From positions 868,001 to 932,000 of the forward strand of contig NZ_JAGFBF010000005.1 in assembly GCF_017583045.1 (NCBI RefSeq): 64,000 nucleotides of DNA. The letters are read 5' to 3'. This DNA comes from Leucobacter tardus (lineage in GTDB: Bacteria; Actinomycetota; Actinomycetes; Actinomycetales; Microbacteriaceae). The position numbers were made by a program, and so were the translations under genes. Position 1 is the stretch's first letter. Each line of letters opens with the position of its first letter. Of this stretch, positions 15,806 through 24,248 are shown piece after piece. The notes beneath the pieces were generated by a model. The model did no database searches. It was given only the letters and a program-made list of their open reading frames with translations, and had not been told where the DNA came from.

Positions 15806-17176
15806 ATGTCCCACCGATCCGCACCTGACACCGTCCGATACGCCCTCACCGGCGCGGCAGGAGACTACGGCCGCACCCTCCTGGCTCAGCGCGCCCCGGG
15901 CATCCAGCCGCGAGTGCTCTGCGACATCGATACCGCAGCGGTCCGCGGGCTGCTCACGGAGCTCCAGGTGCCCGCCGCTCGCATTGTCGATGCGGACACT
16001 CCCGAGGCTATCGCGAACGCGGCGCAGGATCCCGACGCCATCATCATCGTGCCGAGCATCGATCTCCTGCCGCACGCCTCGTACGACATCCTCGTCGAGG
16101 CGACCGGCCGACCGGAAGCCGGGTTCGACGCCGCCGCGCACGCGGTGCAGGGCGAACGCCACGTCACGCTCGTGAGCAAGGAGATCGATTCGTTCGCCGG
16201 CGTGCACCTCGCGCATCTCGCCGCGTCGCAGGGCACTGTCGTCACTCCTGCGCTCGGCGATCAGCCCGCGAACCTCATCGAGTGGACGGATCGGCTCCGC
16301 GCCTACGGGCTCGATATCATCGCGATCGGCAAGTCGAGCGAGTACGACCTCATCTTCGACCCCGAGACCGAAACGGTGACGCAGCTCGACGAGACCATCG
16401 CGGTACCAGGATTCGGAGACCTCCAGCACCTCGGCGACGATCTCACCGCGACGCTCGCGGCGCGCGCCGAAGCCGTCGCCGCGCTGAAGCGCACCGCCAC
16501 CGCGGACTCGTGCGAGATGGCGGTCGTGTCGAACTACACCGGGTTCACGTCGGCCGCCCCTGAGATGCTGTACCCCGTCGTCCGCCCGTCCGAACTCGCC
16601 GACGTCTACGCCCTGCGCGAGCACGGCGGGATACTGCCCGAGCCGGGGCACCTCGACGTGTTCAGTGCGCTCCGACTTCCCGGTGAGACCAGCTTCGCGG
16701 GAGGTGTCTTCGCGATCGTCCGCACCGGCGACCCGCGCACCTGGGAGATTCTGCGCGGCAAGGGGCACGTGGTGAGCCGCGATGGTCGCACCGCATGCCT
16801 CTTCCTCCCCTACCACCTCATGGGGGTCGAGACCCCGGTCACGCTCACCGAGGCCGTACGCCACGGACGAGCGGTCACCCCGCATCTGCCGACGCAGGTC
16901 TCCGTGCTCGCCGGACGCACCACCCGCGCGTTCTCGGCCGGGGAGTCCTTCGTCATGGGAGGCCATCATCACGACGTCGAGGGCGTAGCGCCGGTGGTGC
17001 TCGCGATCGACGACGCCCCGACGGACATCGCTCCGCTCTACCTCGCGGGTATGTCCTCGCTCGACGCGGACCTCCCGGCGGGCACGCTCATCACCCTCGA
17101 CCGCCTCACCGGATGCCCCACCGCACTGCTCGACGCCTGGCAGCAGTCGCGACGCGCGGGCTCGCGGACGCACTGA
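15806..17176 (+). CDS. Homoserine dehydrogenase-like oxidoreductase with C-terminal SAF domain (COG4091-like)
   Basis: 456 residues. The N-terminal Rossmann domain (LTGAAGDYGRTLL, then PSIDLLPHASYDILVEATGRPEAG and VSKEI) resembles homoserine dehydrogenase; the C-terminal part after about residue 340 (VTPHLPTQVSVLAGRTTRAFSAGE) is SAF-like. Members of this group sit in polyol and sugar-acid loci. Here the gene is divergent from otnK and precedes a GntP permease, so it probably supplies the oxidation (or an isomerising step) that feeds 3-oxo-tetronate to OtnK. No LtnD-type dehydrogenase is nearby. Exact substrate unknown. Confidence 0.78.
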   Translation: MSHRSAPDTVRYALTGAAGDYGRTLLAQRAPGIQPRVLCDIDTAAVRGLLTELQVPAARIVDADTPEAIANAAQDPDAIIIVPSIDLLPHASYDILVEATGRPEAGFDAAAHAVQGERHVTLVSKEIDSFAGVHLAHLAASQGTVVTPALGDQPANLIEWTDRLRAYGLDIIAIGKSSEYDLIFDPETETVTQLDETIAVPGFGDLQHLGDDLTATLAARAEAVAALKRTATADSCEMAVVSNYTGFTSAAPEMLYPVVRPSELADVYALREHGGILPEPGHLDVFSALRLPGETSFAGGVFAIVRTGDPRTWEILRGKGHVVSRDGRTACLFLPYHLMGVETPVTLTEAVRHGRAVTPHLPTQVSVLAGRTTRAFSAGESFVMGGHHHDVEGVAPVVLAIDDAPTDIAPLYLAGMSSLDADLPAGTLITLDRLTGCPTALLDAWQQSRRAGSRTH

Positions 17177-17219
17177 CCCCTTCCCATCCACACCATCTCA
17201 GAGACGAGAAGCACACACC

Positions 17220-18662
17220 ATGTCTGACGTTTACATCCTGCTGATGTTCTTTCTCGCGATCGCCGTGCTCGTCACGCTGATCGCGAAGTTCAAGATCCAC
17301 CCGGTGCCGACCCTCTTCATCGTGGTCGTCGCGCTGGGTCTCGCCCTCGGTATGGGCACGGGCACGATCGACCTCGTCCAAGAGGGATTCGGCAACACGC
17401 TCACCAGTGTCGGTCTGCTCGTGATCTGGGGGTGCGTGCTCGGCAAGATGCTCGAGCTCAGCGGGGCGGCGATGCGCATCACCGACTCCGCGCTGCAGCT
17501 CTTCAAGAAGCGGAAGATCCCCTGGGGCATCGCGCTCGCGTCGACCATCGTCGGCATTCCCCTGGTCGCTGACACCGTCGTCGTCATGCTGATCCCGATC
17601 GTCTCCGTGATCGCCGCCCGGACGGGCCGCTCGATGATGGTGCTCGGCCCCATCCTCTACATGGGTGCGTACGTCATGACCTCCGTCATCCCGCCCGGGC
17701 CGGGACCGCTGGCCTCGGCCGCTCTGCTCGACGTCGACTTCGGTCAGGCGATCCTCTTCGGTCTCGCCGTCGGCATTCCCGGCATCGTCGCGGCCGTCCT
17801 GTACCTGCTCACCATCCGCACGAAGGTCGCTCCGCTCGCCGAGTACGTCCAGCACCTCGACACGTCGGACGCCGAGACTGCGGGCACACGCGGTCCCGGT
17901 GCCGCCGCCGCCCCGCGGTCGGAGCGCCGGGTCGACACCGCTCCTGCCGGGCAGACGCAAGCGGTCAAACCGGGCGAACTCGGCATCACGCCGACCGCCG
18001 GACTCGGTCTCACCGAGTCGCTGATCCCGATCCTCGCGCCCATCGTGCTGATCATGCTCAGCTCGTTCGTCTCACCGCTGCTCGGGGACTCACTCGTGGC
18101 GAACGTGCTCGACTTCATCGGCACGCCGACGGTCGCGCTCTTCCTCGCCTGCCTCATGGCTCTCCCGCTGTTCCGGCGCCAGTGGCACGATAAGAAGGTC
18201 GTCAACGGCATCGTCGAACAGGGCCTGCGGATGGCGGCGATGTTCCTCGCGCTCACCGGTATCGGCGGTTCGCTCGCCTTGATCATCCGTGAGACCGGCG
18301 TCGCCGAGAACATCGCGGCAGCCATCGAGGCGGCGCACATGCCGCCGATCATCATCCCGTTCCTCGTCGCCGCCGTGGTGTGCACGATCACCGGCTCCAA
18401 CATTCTCGGCGTGATGACCGCAGCGGCGATGATGGAGCCACTGCTGCCGACGCTCGGGCTCGATCCGCTCGCGGTCTACCTGGCATGTGCCACCGGCGCG
18501 CAGATCATGAAGCATCCGAACTCATCCGGCTGGTGGATCACCACGACGATGTCGAACATGACCGTGGGCCAGGGCATCCGGTCGACCGGTGTCGCCTCGC
18601 TCATCTCGGGCGTCACCGGCTTCGCAGTGCTGAACGTGCTCATGCTGACCGGGGTGGTGTGA
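17220..18662 (+). CDS. GntP-family gluconate/tetronate:H+ permease
   Basis: 480 residues, about 12-14 TM segments, GntP family. Typical pieces are VVALGLALGMGTG near the N-terminus, GIPLVADTVVVMLIPI, SVIPPGPGPLASAALLDVDFG and GAQIMKHPNSSGWWITTTMSNMTVGQ near the C-terminus. A Gly/Ala/Pro-rich cytoplasmic loop lies at residues 220-260. Gene order indicates import of a four-carbon sugar acid such as erythronate or threonate. 43 bp after the dehydrogenase, same operon. Confidence 0.88.
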   Translation: MSDVYILLMFFLAIAVLVTLIAKFKIHPVPTLFIVVVALGLALGMGTGTIDLVQEGFGNTLTSVGLLVIWGCVLGKMLELSGAAMRITDSALQLFKKRKIPWGIALASTIVGIPLVADTVVVMLIPIVSVIAARTGRSMMVLGPILYMGAYVMTSVIPPGPGPLASAALLDVDFGQAILFGLAVGIPGIVAAVLYLLTIRTKVAPLAEYVQHLDTSDAETAGTRGPGAAAAPRSERRVDTAPAGQTQAVKPGELGITPTAGLGLTESLIPILAPIVLIMLSSFVSPLLGDSLVANVLDFIGTPTVALFLACLMALPLFRRQWHDKKVVNGIVEQGLRMAAMFLALTGIGGSLALIIRETGVAENIAAAIEAAHMPPIIIPFLVAAVVCTITGSNILGVMTAAAMMEPLLPTLGLDPLAVYLACATGAQIMKHPNSSGWWITTTMSNMTVGQGIRSTGVASLISGVTGFAVLNVLMLTGVV

Positions 18663-18711
18663 CCGGACTCCGGCGACGGCTAAGCTGGCCAGCGTGCCAG
18701 AGGAACGCTCG

Positions 18712-19482
18712 ATGATCCCGGATCAGCGCCGCGAGGTGCTGCTGCGCGAACTTCGCGCGCATCAGGTGCTCAGCGTCGCGCAGCTGACGGAGCTGCTCGG
18801 CGTCTCGCACATGACGGTCCGTCGGGACATCGGCGCCCTCGAGGACGCTGGGCGGCTGGTCTCGGTGCCCGGCGGCGCGCGCATCGCCTCGCAGGTGGCG
18901 CGCGAGCCGACGTTCGAAGAGAAGTCTCTCGTCGAACGACAGCAGAAACTCGCGATGGCGCGCTGCGTCGCCGATCGCGTACGGGATCACACCGCCGTCT
19001 ATCTCGACGCCGGGACCACCACGCGGGAACTGCTCCCGCACCTGCGCGAGCTCACCGGCGTCACGGTCGTCACCAACGACTTTCCGATCGCGATGGAGGC
19101 GATGGAACTCGGCGGTCTCGAGATCATCCACGTCGGCGGGCACGTCGACCGCGTCAACCGGTCGAGTGTGGGCGCGCTCGCGGCGGCCACGCTCGACCGG
19201 ATCGCGATCGATGTCGCCTTCATCTCGACCGCGGTCTGGGACCTCGACCACGGCGTCACCACGCCGTCCGAGGCGAAAGTGGTCGTGAAGCAGGCGGCGA
19301 TCACCGCGGCGCGCACCTCGATCCTGATGGCATCGAGTTCGAAGTTCGGATCCTTCGGCATGTACCGGATCGCCGCGCTCGACGCGTTCGACGCGGTCAT
19401 CACCGATTGGGGCCTCGGTGTCGAGGAGTCGCAGCGGCTCCGCAGCGCCGGCGTGCGGCTCGAAGAGGCCGGCGAACCGTGA
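18712..19482 (+). CDS. DeoR-family transcriptional regulator of the tetronate locus
   Basis: 256 residues. The N-terminal HTH (MIPDQRREVLLRELRAHQVLSVAQLTELLGVSHMTVRRD) and the sugar-phosphate sensing domain with YLDAGTTTRELLPHL and FISTAVWDLDHGVTTPSE are classic DeoR. The ATG at 18712 has AGAGGAA at proper spacing; an in-frame GTG at 18694 lies 7 bp after TAAGCT (18681-18686), so a slightly longer leaderless form is possible. Located at the end of the permease operon; likely represses both divergent tetronate operons, with a phosphorylated C4 intermediate as inducer (inference). Confidence 0.87.
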   Translation: MIPDQRREVLLRELRAHQVLSVAQLTELLGVSHMTVRRDIGALEDAGRLVSVPGGARIASQVAREPTFEEKSLVERQQKLAMARCVADRVRDHTAVYLDAGTTTRELLPHLRELTGVTVVTNDFPIAMEAMELGGLEIIHVGGHVDRVNRSSVGALAAATLDRIAIDVAFISTAVWDLDHGVTTPSEAKVVVKQAAITAARTSILMASSSKFGSFGMYRIAALDAFDAVITDWGLGVEESQRLRSAGVRLEEAGEP

Positions 19483-20456
19483 ACGAAGACCCCGTCGTCG
19501 GTTCCGACACCGACGCCGAACCGTTCGCGGTCGGGATCCGCGCATCGACGCTCGCCGCCCGGACGCGCGGCGCGTTCGTCGCCGACGTCGAGCGGCGCGA
19601 TGTCACGCTCGATACGCAGCAGCGCGGCGCCGTGGCAGCACTCGCCGCCTCGGACCACCGCGGCGCCTACCTCTGGGGCGGCGTCGGGCGCGGGAAGACC
19701 ATGCTCGCCGACGCGTATTTCCGGTCGATTCCGACCACGGCGAAGCGACGCGTGCATTTTCACGCGTTCTTCCGCGAGCTGCACGGGCGCATCGTTGCGG
19801 ACCGCCGCCCGATCGAAGCAACCGTGAGCGACATGCTGGCGCGCGACGAGGCCGTGCTCTTCGACGAGTTTCACGTGCACGACGTCGCGGACGCCGTGTT
19901 TCTCGCGCGGACGCTCGATGCGATCCTCAACCTCGACATTCTCATCGTCGCCACATCGAACGACCCGCCGAGCGCCCTCCTGCCCGACCCGGAGTTCCAC
20001 GACCGCTTCCTGCCGACCATCGCGCTCATCGAGCAGCATCTCACCGTGATCGAGATGGGCCCGGGACCCGATTACCGTGCGACGAGCCCCGGTGGACCGA
20101 ACGGTTTCTCCAGCAGCACCTGGACCGCGCGGGCGACGGCAGCGGAACCGAGGGCGTGCGACGCCGCAACATTCTCGTTCGCCGAACTCTGCATCGCGCC
20201 GAGGAGCTCCTGGGATTTCCTCGATCTCGCGGAGGCGCATCGCCGCATCGTCGTCACCGGCATTCCGGCCCTCGACGAGGTGGACCCGCAGACCGCCGCG
20301 CGTTTCTGCGTGCTCATCGATGTCCTCGCCGACGCCGATGTCGCGTTCGATGGCGTTTCGGCCGCGCACTGGAGTCGCTTGCGGCACGTCGACGAGCCCC
20401 CCGTCGATCTCGCACGCACCCTCAGCCGGCTGTCACTCCTCACCGATCTGACGTGA
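19479..20456 (+). CDS. zapE: Cell division protein ZapE/AFG1-like ATPase
   Basis: 325 residues, AFG1-like P-loop ATPase. Walker A is LWGGVGRGKTM, Walker B VLFDEFHVHDVADA, sensor region VATSNDPPSALLPDPEFHDRFLP. ZapE binds FtsZ in proteobacteria; the actinobacterial role is less known. It starts at a GTG that overlaps the DeoR stop (GTGA, 19479-19482), so it is translated from the same message although its function is unrelated to sugar-acid use. Slightly shorter than E. coli ZapE (375). Confidence 0.88.
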   Translation: MNEDPVVGSDTDAEPFAVGIRASTLAARTRGAFVADVERRDVTLDTQQRGAVAALAASDHRGAYLWGGVGRGKTMLADAYFRSIPTTAKRRVHFHAFFRELHGRIVADRRPIEATVSDMLARDEAVLFDEFHVHDVADAVFLARTLDAILNLDILIVATSNDPPSALLPDPEFHDRFLPTIALIEQHLTVIEMGPGPDYRATSPGGPNGFSSSTWTARATAAEPRACDAATFSFAELCIAPRSSWDFLDLAEAHRRIVVTGIPALDEVDPQTAARFCVLIDVLADADVAFDGVSAAHWSRLRHVDEPPVDLARTLSRLSLLTDLT

Positions 20457-20486
20457 CCGGCGCCCGATCGTGCAGCGAGGATCGCC

Positions 20487-21083
20487 TCAGGCGCCCGGTC
20501 GGTCATCGGATTCCGGCTCCGCTGCGAGACGGGCGACCGCCTTCGCGATCCGGCGTTCCCGTGTCGCCTCCGTCGCGGCGGTGAGGACGGGGTGCAGCAC
20601 GCTGTACCGTGCACTGCCGGTCAAGCGATCGAAGGCGCGCAGCGCTCGCGGTGAGGCGCGGAGCGCTGCCGCGAGTTCGGCGGGGACCTCCGCCGTGGCG
20701 GGACCGGCATAGGCGCGTTCCCACCGGCCGTCGGCACGGGCGCGCTCGACTTCCACGAGCCCCCGGTCTCGCACCCGTCCCTCGGCGATCAAGGTCGACA
20801 CGATCTCGACGTTGCGCTGCGACCAGACCGATCGCGCCCGGCGCGGTGTGAACCGCTGCAGGTACGTCGACTCGTCGCGCGACCGTCGCTGACCGTCGAT
20901 CCATCCGCTGCAGAGCGCCTCGACCAGGGCCACCTGGTATCCGAGCGCGGTGGGATCGGTCACGCCTCGCTTCGCGAGCAGCAGCCACACACCGTCGGAG
21001 TCGTCCTCGTGATGATCGAGCCACGCGCGCCACGCGTCGCGATCGCGCAGGATCAGCGGTTCGGTTACGGAGTGCTCGGTCAC
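20487..21083 (-). CDS. YdeI/OmpD-associated family protein (DUF1905/YdeI-like)
   Basis: 198 residues of the YdeI (bacteriocin-protection) family: AWRAWLDHHEDDSDGVWLLLAKRG, then LVEALCSGWIDGQRRSRDESTYLQRFTPRRARSVWSQRN, which is the family signature. The biochemical role is not established. GTG at 21083 is the family-consistent start. It lies 33 bp downstream of the L36 gene on the same strand, so it may be read through from the Zur-controlled promoter. Confidence 0.8.
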   Translation of the reverse strand: MTEHSVTEPLILRDRDAWRAWLDHHEDDSDGVWLLLAKRGVTDPTALGYQVALVEALCSGWIDGQRRSRDESTYLQRFTPRRARSVWSQRNVEIVSTLIAEGRVRDRGLVEVERARADGRWERAYAGPATAEVPAELAAALRASPRALRAFDRLTGSARYSVLHPVLTAATEATRERRIAKAVARLAAEPESDDRPGA

Positions 21084-21116
21084 GCGCTCAGCATGCCACG
21101 ATTCCGCGTCGATGCG

Positions 21117-21239
21117 TCACCCCTGACGCCCCTTGAATCTCGGATTCTGCTTGTTGATCACATACACGCGGCCACGTCGGCGCACCACCTGTGCACCCGG
21201 CTGCTGCTTCAGCGACTTCAACGATGCCCTGACTTTCAT
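21117..21239 (-). CDS. rpmJ: Ribosomal protein L36, cysteine-free (zinc-independent) paralogue
   Basis: 40 residues, [13 protein letters not shown]... ending NPRFKGRQG, the L36 pattern. The zinc-binding CxxC...CxxxxH set of the normal protein is missing: there is no Cys at all. Such C-minus paralogues replace the zinc form during zinc starvation and are Zur-regulated in many bacteria. The ATG at 21239 is preceded by AAGGAGGGTC, a strong Shine-Dalgarno sequence. Divergent from the CobW-like gene, with a Zur-type palindrome between them. Confidence 0.95.
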   Translation of the reverse strand: MKVRASLKSLKQQPGAQVVRRRGRVYVINKQNPRFKGRQG

Positions 21240-21253
21240 GTGACCCTCCTTAT

Positions 21254-21268
21254 TGATAACGTTTATCA
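21254..21268. promoter_or_regulatory. Zur box (perfect palindrome TGATAA-N3-TTATCA)
   Basis: TGATAACGTTTATCA is a perfect 6-3-6 inverted repeat, placed 15 bp upstream of the L36 start and 42 bp before the CobW-like start, overlapping both promoters. Zur boxes of actinobacteria have this TGATAA/TTATCA-like symmetry, and both flanking genes are typical Zur targets. Confidence 0.8.
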
Positions 21269-21309
21269 GTAAAGAACGTAGCAGACGATCGCCGAGCAGA
21301 GGAGCGGAG

Positions 21310-22338
21310 ATGCAACGCACAGATGTGATCGTGGTCACGGGGGTCTGCGGGCCCGAGCGACGGCGGCTCGCCCACCAACTCGCCCGCGCCGGTGCACGGC
21401 ACCTGATCTCGGCCAGTCGCGTCGGCATCGACCAGCTCGACGACCTGGGAGCGACCGACCGCGCCCTGATCGAATGCGACGCTGCGACGCAGATCACCGA
21501 GATCATCGGCGCGCTCACCGACCCGGCTGCGACGGAAACGCTGCACCTGACCGGTGTGATGTGCGTCACCGACGCTCTGCACCTGCTGGACGACCTCGCC
21601 GCCGACGACTTCGTCGCCACCGAGGTGGACGCGAACGGCGCCATGCTCGACTGCACCGCACGCGCCCTGCTGACCGTCACCCAGATCGAGTTCGCGTCGG
21701 TCATCGTCATCGTCAACTGGGAGACCGTTCCCACTCCCGACCTGGCCAGGCTCATGGCCCTGATCAGCCATCTGAGCCCGCTCGCGCGCCTGCGCCTCGA
21801 CGGGTCCCCCGGAACCGCCGCGATCGAACCCGTCACGTACCGCCGCGAGCAGCAACGGGCCGGCTGGGTCCGCACGCTGAACGGCGATGCAGACCCGCAC
21901 ATGACCGACCGACGGGTCTCGTCGGTTCGCACCGAGCAGATGCGGCCCCTGCACCCCGGCAGGCTGCAGACATTCCTCGACCGCGTGGAGGCGGGCCGAT
22001 ACGGTCACGTCGTGAGGTCTGCCGGGTTCTGCCGCTTCGCGACGCGACCGCGGCACGGCCTGTACTGGGATCACGTCGGTCGCACCATTGAATTCCGCGA
22101 GGCGGACCCCGATGCCGACCTCGACCTCGACCTCCCGGAGACGACCGGCGACACCGACCTCCCGCACCCCGGACAGGCGCTCGCCTGCATCGGAATCGAT
22201 CTGGATGCGGCCGGCCTCCATCAGGCGCTCGACGCCGTCGCGCTCTCCGACGACGAATTCATGGCCGGACCAGCGGCGTGGGCCGGATACCCCGATCCGT
22301 TCCCCCGGAGCGCCCCCGCCGAGCACGGCAGCGACTGA
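21310..22338 (+). CDS. CobW/COG0523-like protein with degenerate GTPase motifs, Zur-regulated
   Basis: 342 residues with the CobW layout: N-terminal G-domain-like part (1-200) and C-terminal CobW_C part (about 235-325, [19 protein letters not shown]). The P-loop is GVCGPERRR in place of GFLGAGKTT, losing the Lys and Thr, and the base-recognition loop NKxD is VNWE, so GTP hydrolysis is doubtful. In mycobacteria a CobW-like protein from the Zur regulon (Mrf) helps ribosome hibernation with C-minus ribosomal proteins; the pairing with C-minus L36 here fits such a role, or zinc allocation. ATG 21310 follows GAGGAGCGG. Confidence 0.8.
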   Translation: MQRTDVIVVTGVCGPERRRLAHQLARAGARHLISASRVGIDQLDDLGATDRALIECDAATQITEIIGALTDPAATETLHLTGVMCVTDALHLLDDLAADDFVATEVDANGAMLDCTARALLTVTQIEFASVIVIVNWETVPTPDLARLMALISHLSPLARLRLDGSPGTAAIEPVTYRREQQRAGWVRTLNGDADPHMTDRRVSSVRTEQMRPLHPGRLQTFLDRVEAGRYGHVVRSAGFCRFATRPRHGLYWDHVGRTIEFREADPDADLDLDLPETTGDTDLPHPGQALACIGIDLDAAGLHQALDAVALSDDEFMAGPAAWAGYPDPFPRSAPAEHGSD

Positions 22339-22382
22339 GGAACGACCCCTGCGCCCCGAGCGGCCGCGCAGGGAGGCGGGTC

Positions 22383-22388
22383 TAGACT
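22383..22388 (+). promoter_or_regulatory. Probable -10 of the ferrochelatase gene
   Basis: TAGACT lies in the 125-bp gap between the CobW-like gene and hemH. The gap also contains AGGAGG (22449-22454) as the ribosome-binding site, 9-10 bp from the hemH ATG. Confidence 0.35.
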
Positions 22389-22463
22389 GGAACCGAGCAT
22401 TTTCCCTCAGCCCCCGCGCCGCGTTCCGGCGCGTGCACGACAGGCACAGGAGGCCTCCACGCC

Positions 22464-23723
22464 ATGAGCACGACCGCTGACCGCGCGTCCACGAACTCTC
22501 CGAGTCCGGAGCGAGCCGCTCCTCAGGAACGACGAGAGATCAAGCCGCCGGCGGCGACCAGCGTGTGCTTCGCCGAGGGCGCCCGCGTGCCGAACGCGAC
22601 CGGAGCCGCACAGGCCGGAGCCGAGCACACGTCGATCCCGCAGCGTTACGACGCCGTGCTCCTCTCGGCATTCGGGGGCCCCGAGGGGCAGGAAGACGTG
22701 CTGCCCTTCCTGCGGAACGTCACCAGGGGCCGCGGGATCCCCGATGAACGACTCGAAGAGGTCGCGCACCACTACCGCCACTTCGGCGGTGTGAGTCCGA
22801 TCAACGGGCACAATCGTGAACTTCTCGCCGTGCTGCGCAAGGCGCTCGCCGCGGCCGGCATCGACCTGCCCGTCTACTGGGGCAACCGCAACTGGGCGCC
22901 GTATCTCGACGACGCACTTCGCGAGGCCGCAGCCGACGGAGTGCGCCGCATGATCGCCATTCCGACCAGCGCCTACTCCTCGTTCTCGTCGTGCAGGCAG
23001 TACCGCGAGGACTGGGCCGACGCGCTCGAAGCGAGCGGTCTGCAAGAGCATCTGCAGATCGACAAGGTGCGCCAGTTCTTCTCGCACCCCGGATTCGTGC
23101 AGCCTTTCACCGAGGGCGTCCGCGACGGCGTCGCCGCAGCCATCGAGGCCGGCAATCGTCCGGAAGACATCGAGGTGATGTTCTCGACCCACAGCATCCC
23201 ATCGGCGGACGCCGAGCTGTCCGGCGCCCGACTCTTCCCCGATGTCGACGGCGGCGCCTACGCTGCTCAGCACCTCGCCGTCGCCGAGCAGGTGATGGCC
23301 GAAGCGGCTCCGAACATCTCCTGGCAACTGGTGTACCAGTCGCGGTCGGGGCCGCCGTCGCAGCCGTGGCTCGAGCCCGACATCAACGATGCCATCGACG
23401 GGCTCACCGACCGCACCGCCGTCATCATCGTGCCGGTCGGCTTCGTCAGCGACCACATGGAAGTCATGTGGGACCTCGACAACGAGGCCACCGAGACGGC
23501 GACCGCTCGCGGACTCTGGGTGACGCGGACCCCCACGCCCGGCGTGCAGCCCGCGTTCGTCGATGCTCTCGTCGACCTCGTGCGGGAACGCGTCGTGGGT
23601 CGCCCCGTCGGGGAGCGCGCGAATACGACGACTATCGGACCCTGGTTCGACGTGTGCCGCCCGGGGTGCTGCGAGAACCCGCGGCTCGGGTTCAAGCCGG
23701 CGATCGCCGGCCTGCAGCCCTAA
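22464..23723 (+). CDS. hemH: Ferrochelatase (coproporphyrin/protoporphyrin type) with C-terminal Fe-S cysteines
   Basis: 419 residues; inserts Fe2+ into the porphyrin ring in haem synthesis. The core starts at about residue 62 (DAVLLSAFGGPEGQEDVLPFLRN); catalytic His is in FSTHSIP and the metal-path acidic residue in GFVSDHMEVMWDLD. The C-terminus has CRPGCCENPR, and with an upstream Cys this fits the [2Fe-2S] cluster known in actinobacterial ferrochelatases. In this phylum the substrate is usually coproporphyrin III (CpfC). A 60-residue low-complexity N-terminal extension is unusual; no later start has a better ribosome-binding site. Confidence 0.93.
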   Translation: MSTTADRASTNSPSPERAAPQERREIKPPAATSVCFAEGARVPNATGAAQAGAEHTSIPQRYDAVLLSAFGGPEGQEDVLPFLRNVTRGRGIPDERLEEVAHHYRHFGGVSPINGHNRELLAVLRKALAAAGIDLPVYWGNRNWAPYLDDALREAAADGVRRMIAIPTSAYSSFSSCRQYREDWADALEASGLQEHLQIDKVRQFFSHPGFVQPFTEGVRDGVAAAIEAGNRPEDIEVMFSTHSIPSADAELSGARLFPDVDGGAYAAQHLAVAEQVMAEAAPNISWQLVYQSRSGPPSQPWLEPDINDAIDGLTDRTAVIIVPVGFVSDHMEVMWDLDNEATETATARGLWVTRTPTPGVQPAFVDALVDLVRERVVGRPVGERANTTTIGPWFDVCRPGCCENPRLGFKPAIAGLQP

Positions 23724-23742
23724 GCGCGGCCCCGAGCCGGGG

Positions 23743-24237
23743 TCACCCGCGCTCGCGCTCGAGAAGCGCGTGTTTCACCGGGGTTCCCCAGGCGAAACCG
23801 CCGAGGGATCCGTCGTTCCGCAGCACGCGGTGGCACGGTACGAAGAGCGCTGGAGCGTTGCGGGCGCAGATGGATGCGGCGACCCGAGCCGCCGACGGCT
23901 TTCCGAGCCGGGCGGCGAACTCCGCGTACGACAGGGGCGCCCCCGGCTCGATGCGCCGCAGCTCGGCCCACCCCTGCAGTTGCAGGTCAGTGCCGTGCTG
24001 CCGCACCGGCACGGTCACGACTGACGCGAGATCGCCGGCATAGTACGCGGTGACGGCCGCGCCGGCCGCGGTCTGCCCCGGCACGAGATCGGCCGGCCGC
24101 AGCACGGGGTGCACGCGCACGACGAGCGCGTCGGCGTCGGCCGTCCAGCCGGAGGCGAGCACGCGCGCTCCGCTGTCGACGATGAGGGTGAACGCCCCGT
24201 CTGGGGTTTCGAGGGTCTGCACGGTGGCGGTGGTCAC
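23743..24237 (-). CDS. ogt: Methylated-DNA-[protein]-cysteine methyltransferase (Ogt)
   Basis: 164 residues. It removes alkyl groups from O6-alkylguanine onto its own Cys in VPCHRV (PCHR), preceded by the helix-turn-helix part SYAEFAARLGKP and followed by NDGSLGGFAWG. GTG at 24237 is preferred because AGGAGA lies just before it; an ATG at 24252 that overlaps the stop of the upstream gene (ATGA) would add five residues. Second gene of an alkylation-repair operon; it supplies the methyltransferase activity missing from the Ada-like protein upstream. Confidence 0.92.
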   Translation of the reverse strand: MTTATVQTLETPDGAFTLIVDSGARVLASGWTADADALVVRVHPVLRPADLVPGQTAAGAAVTAYYAGDLASVVTVPVRQHGTDLQLQGWAELRRIEPGAPLSYAEFAARLGKPSAARVAASICARNAPALFVPCHRVLRNDGSLGGFAWGTPVKHALLERERG

Positions 24238-24248
24238 GGGGTCTCCTG

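Noticed and set aside
15722-17191. A 489-codon minus-strand frame opposite the COG4091-like dehydrogenase
   Set aside because: No domain, shadow composition, and the plus-strand protein has a full Rossmann motif.
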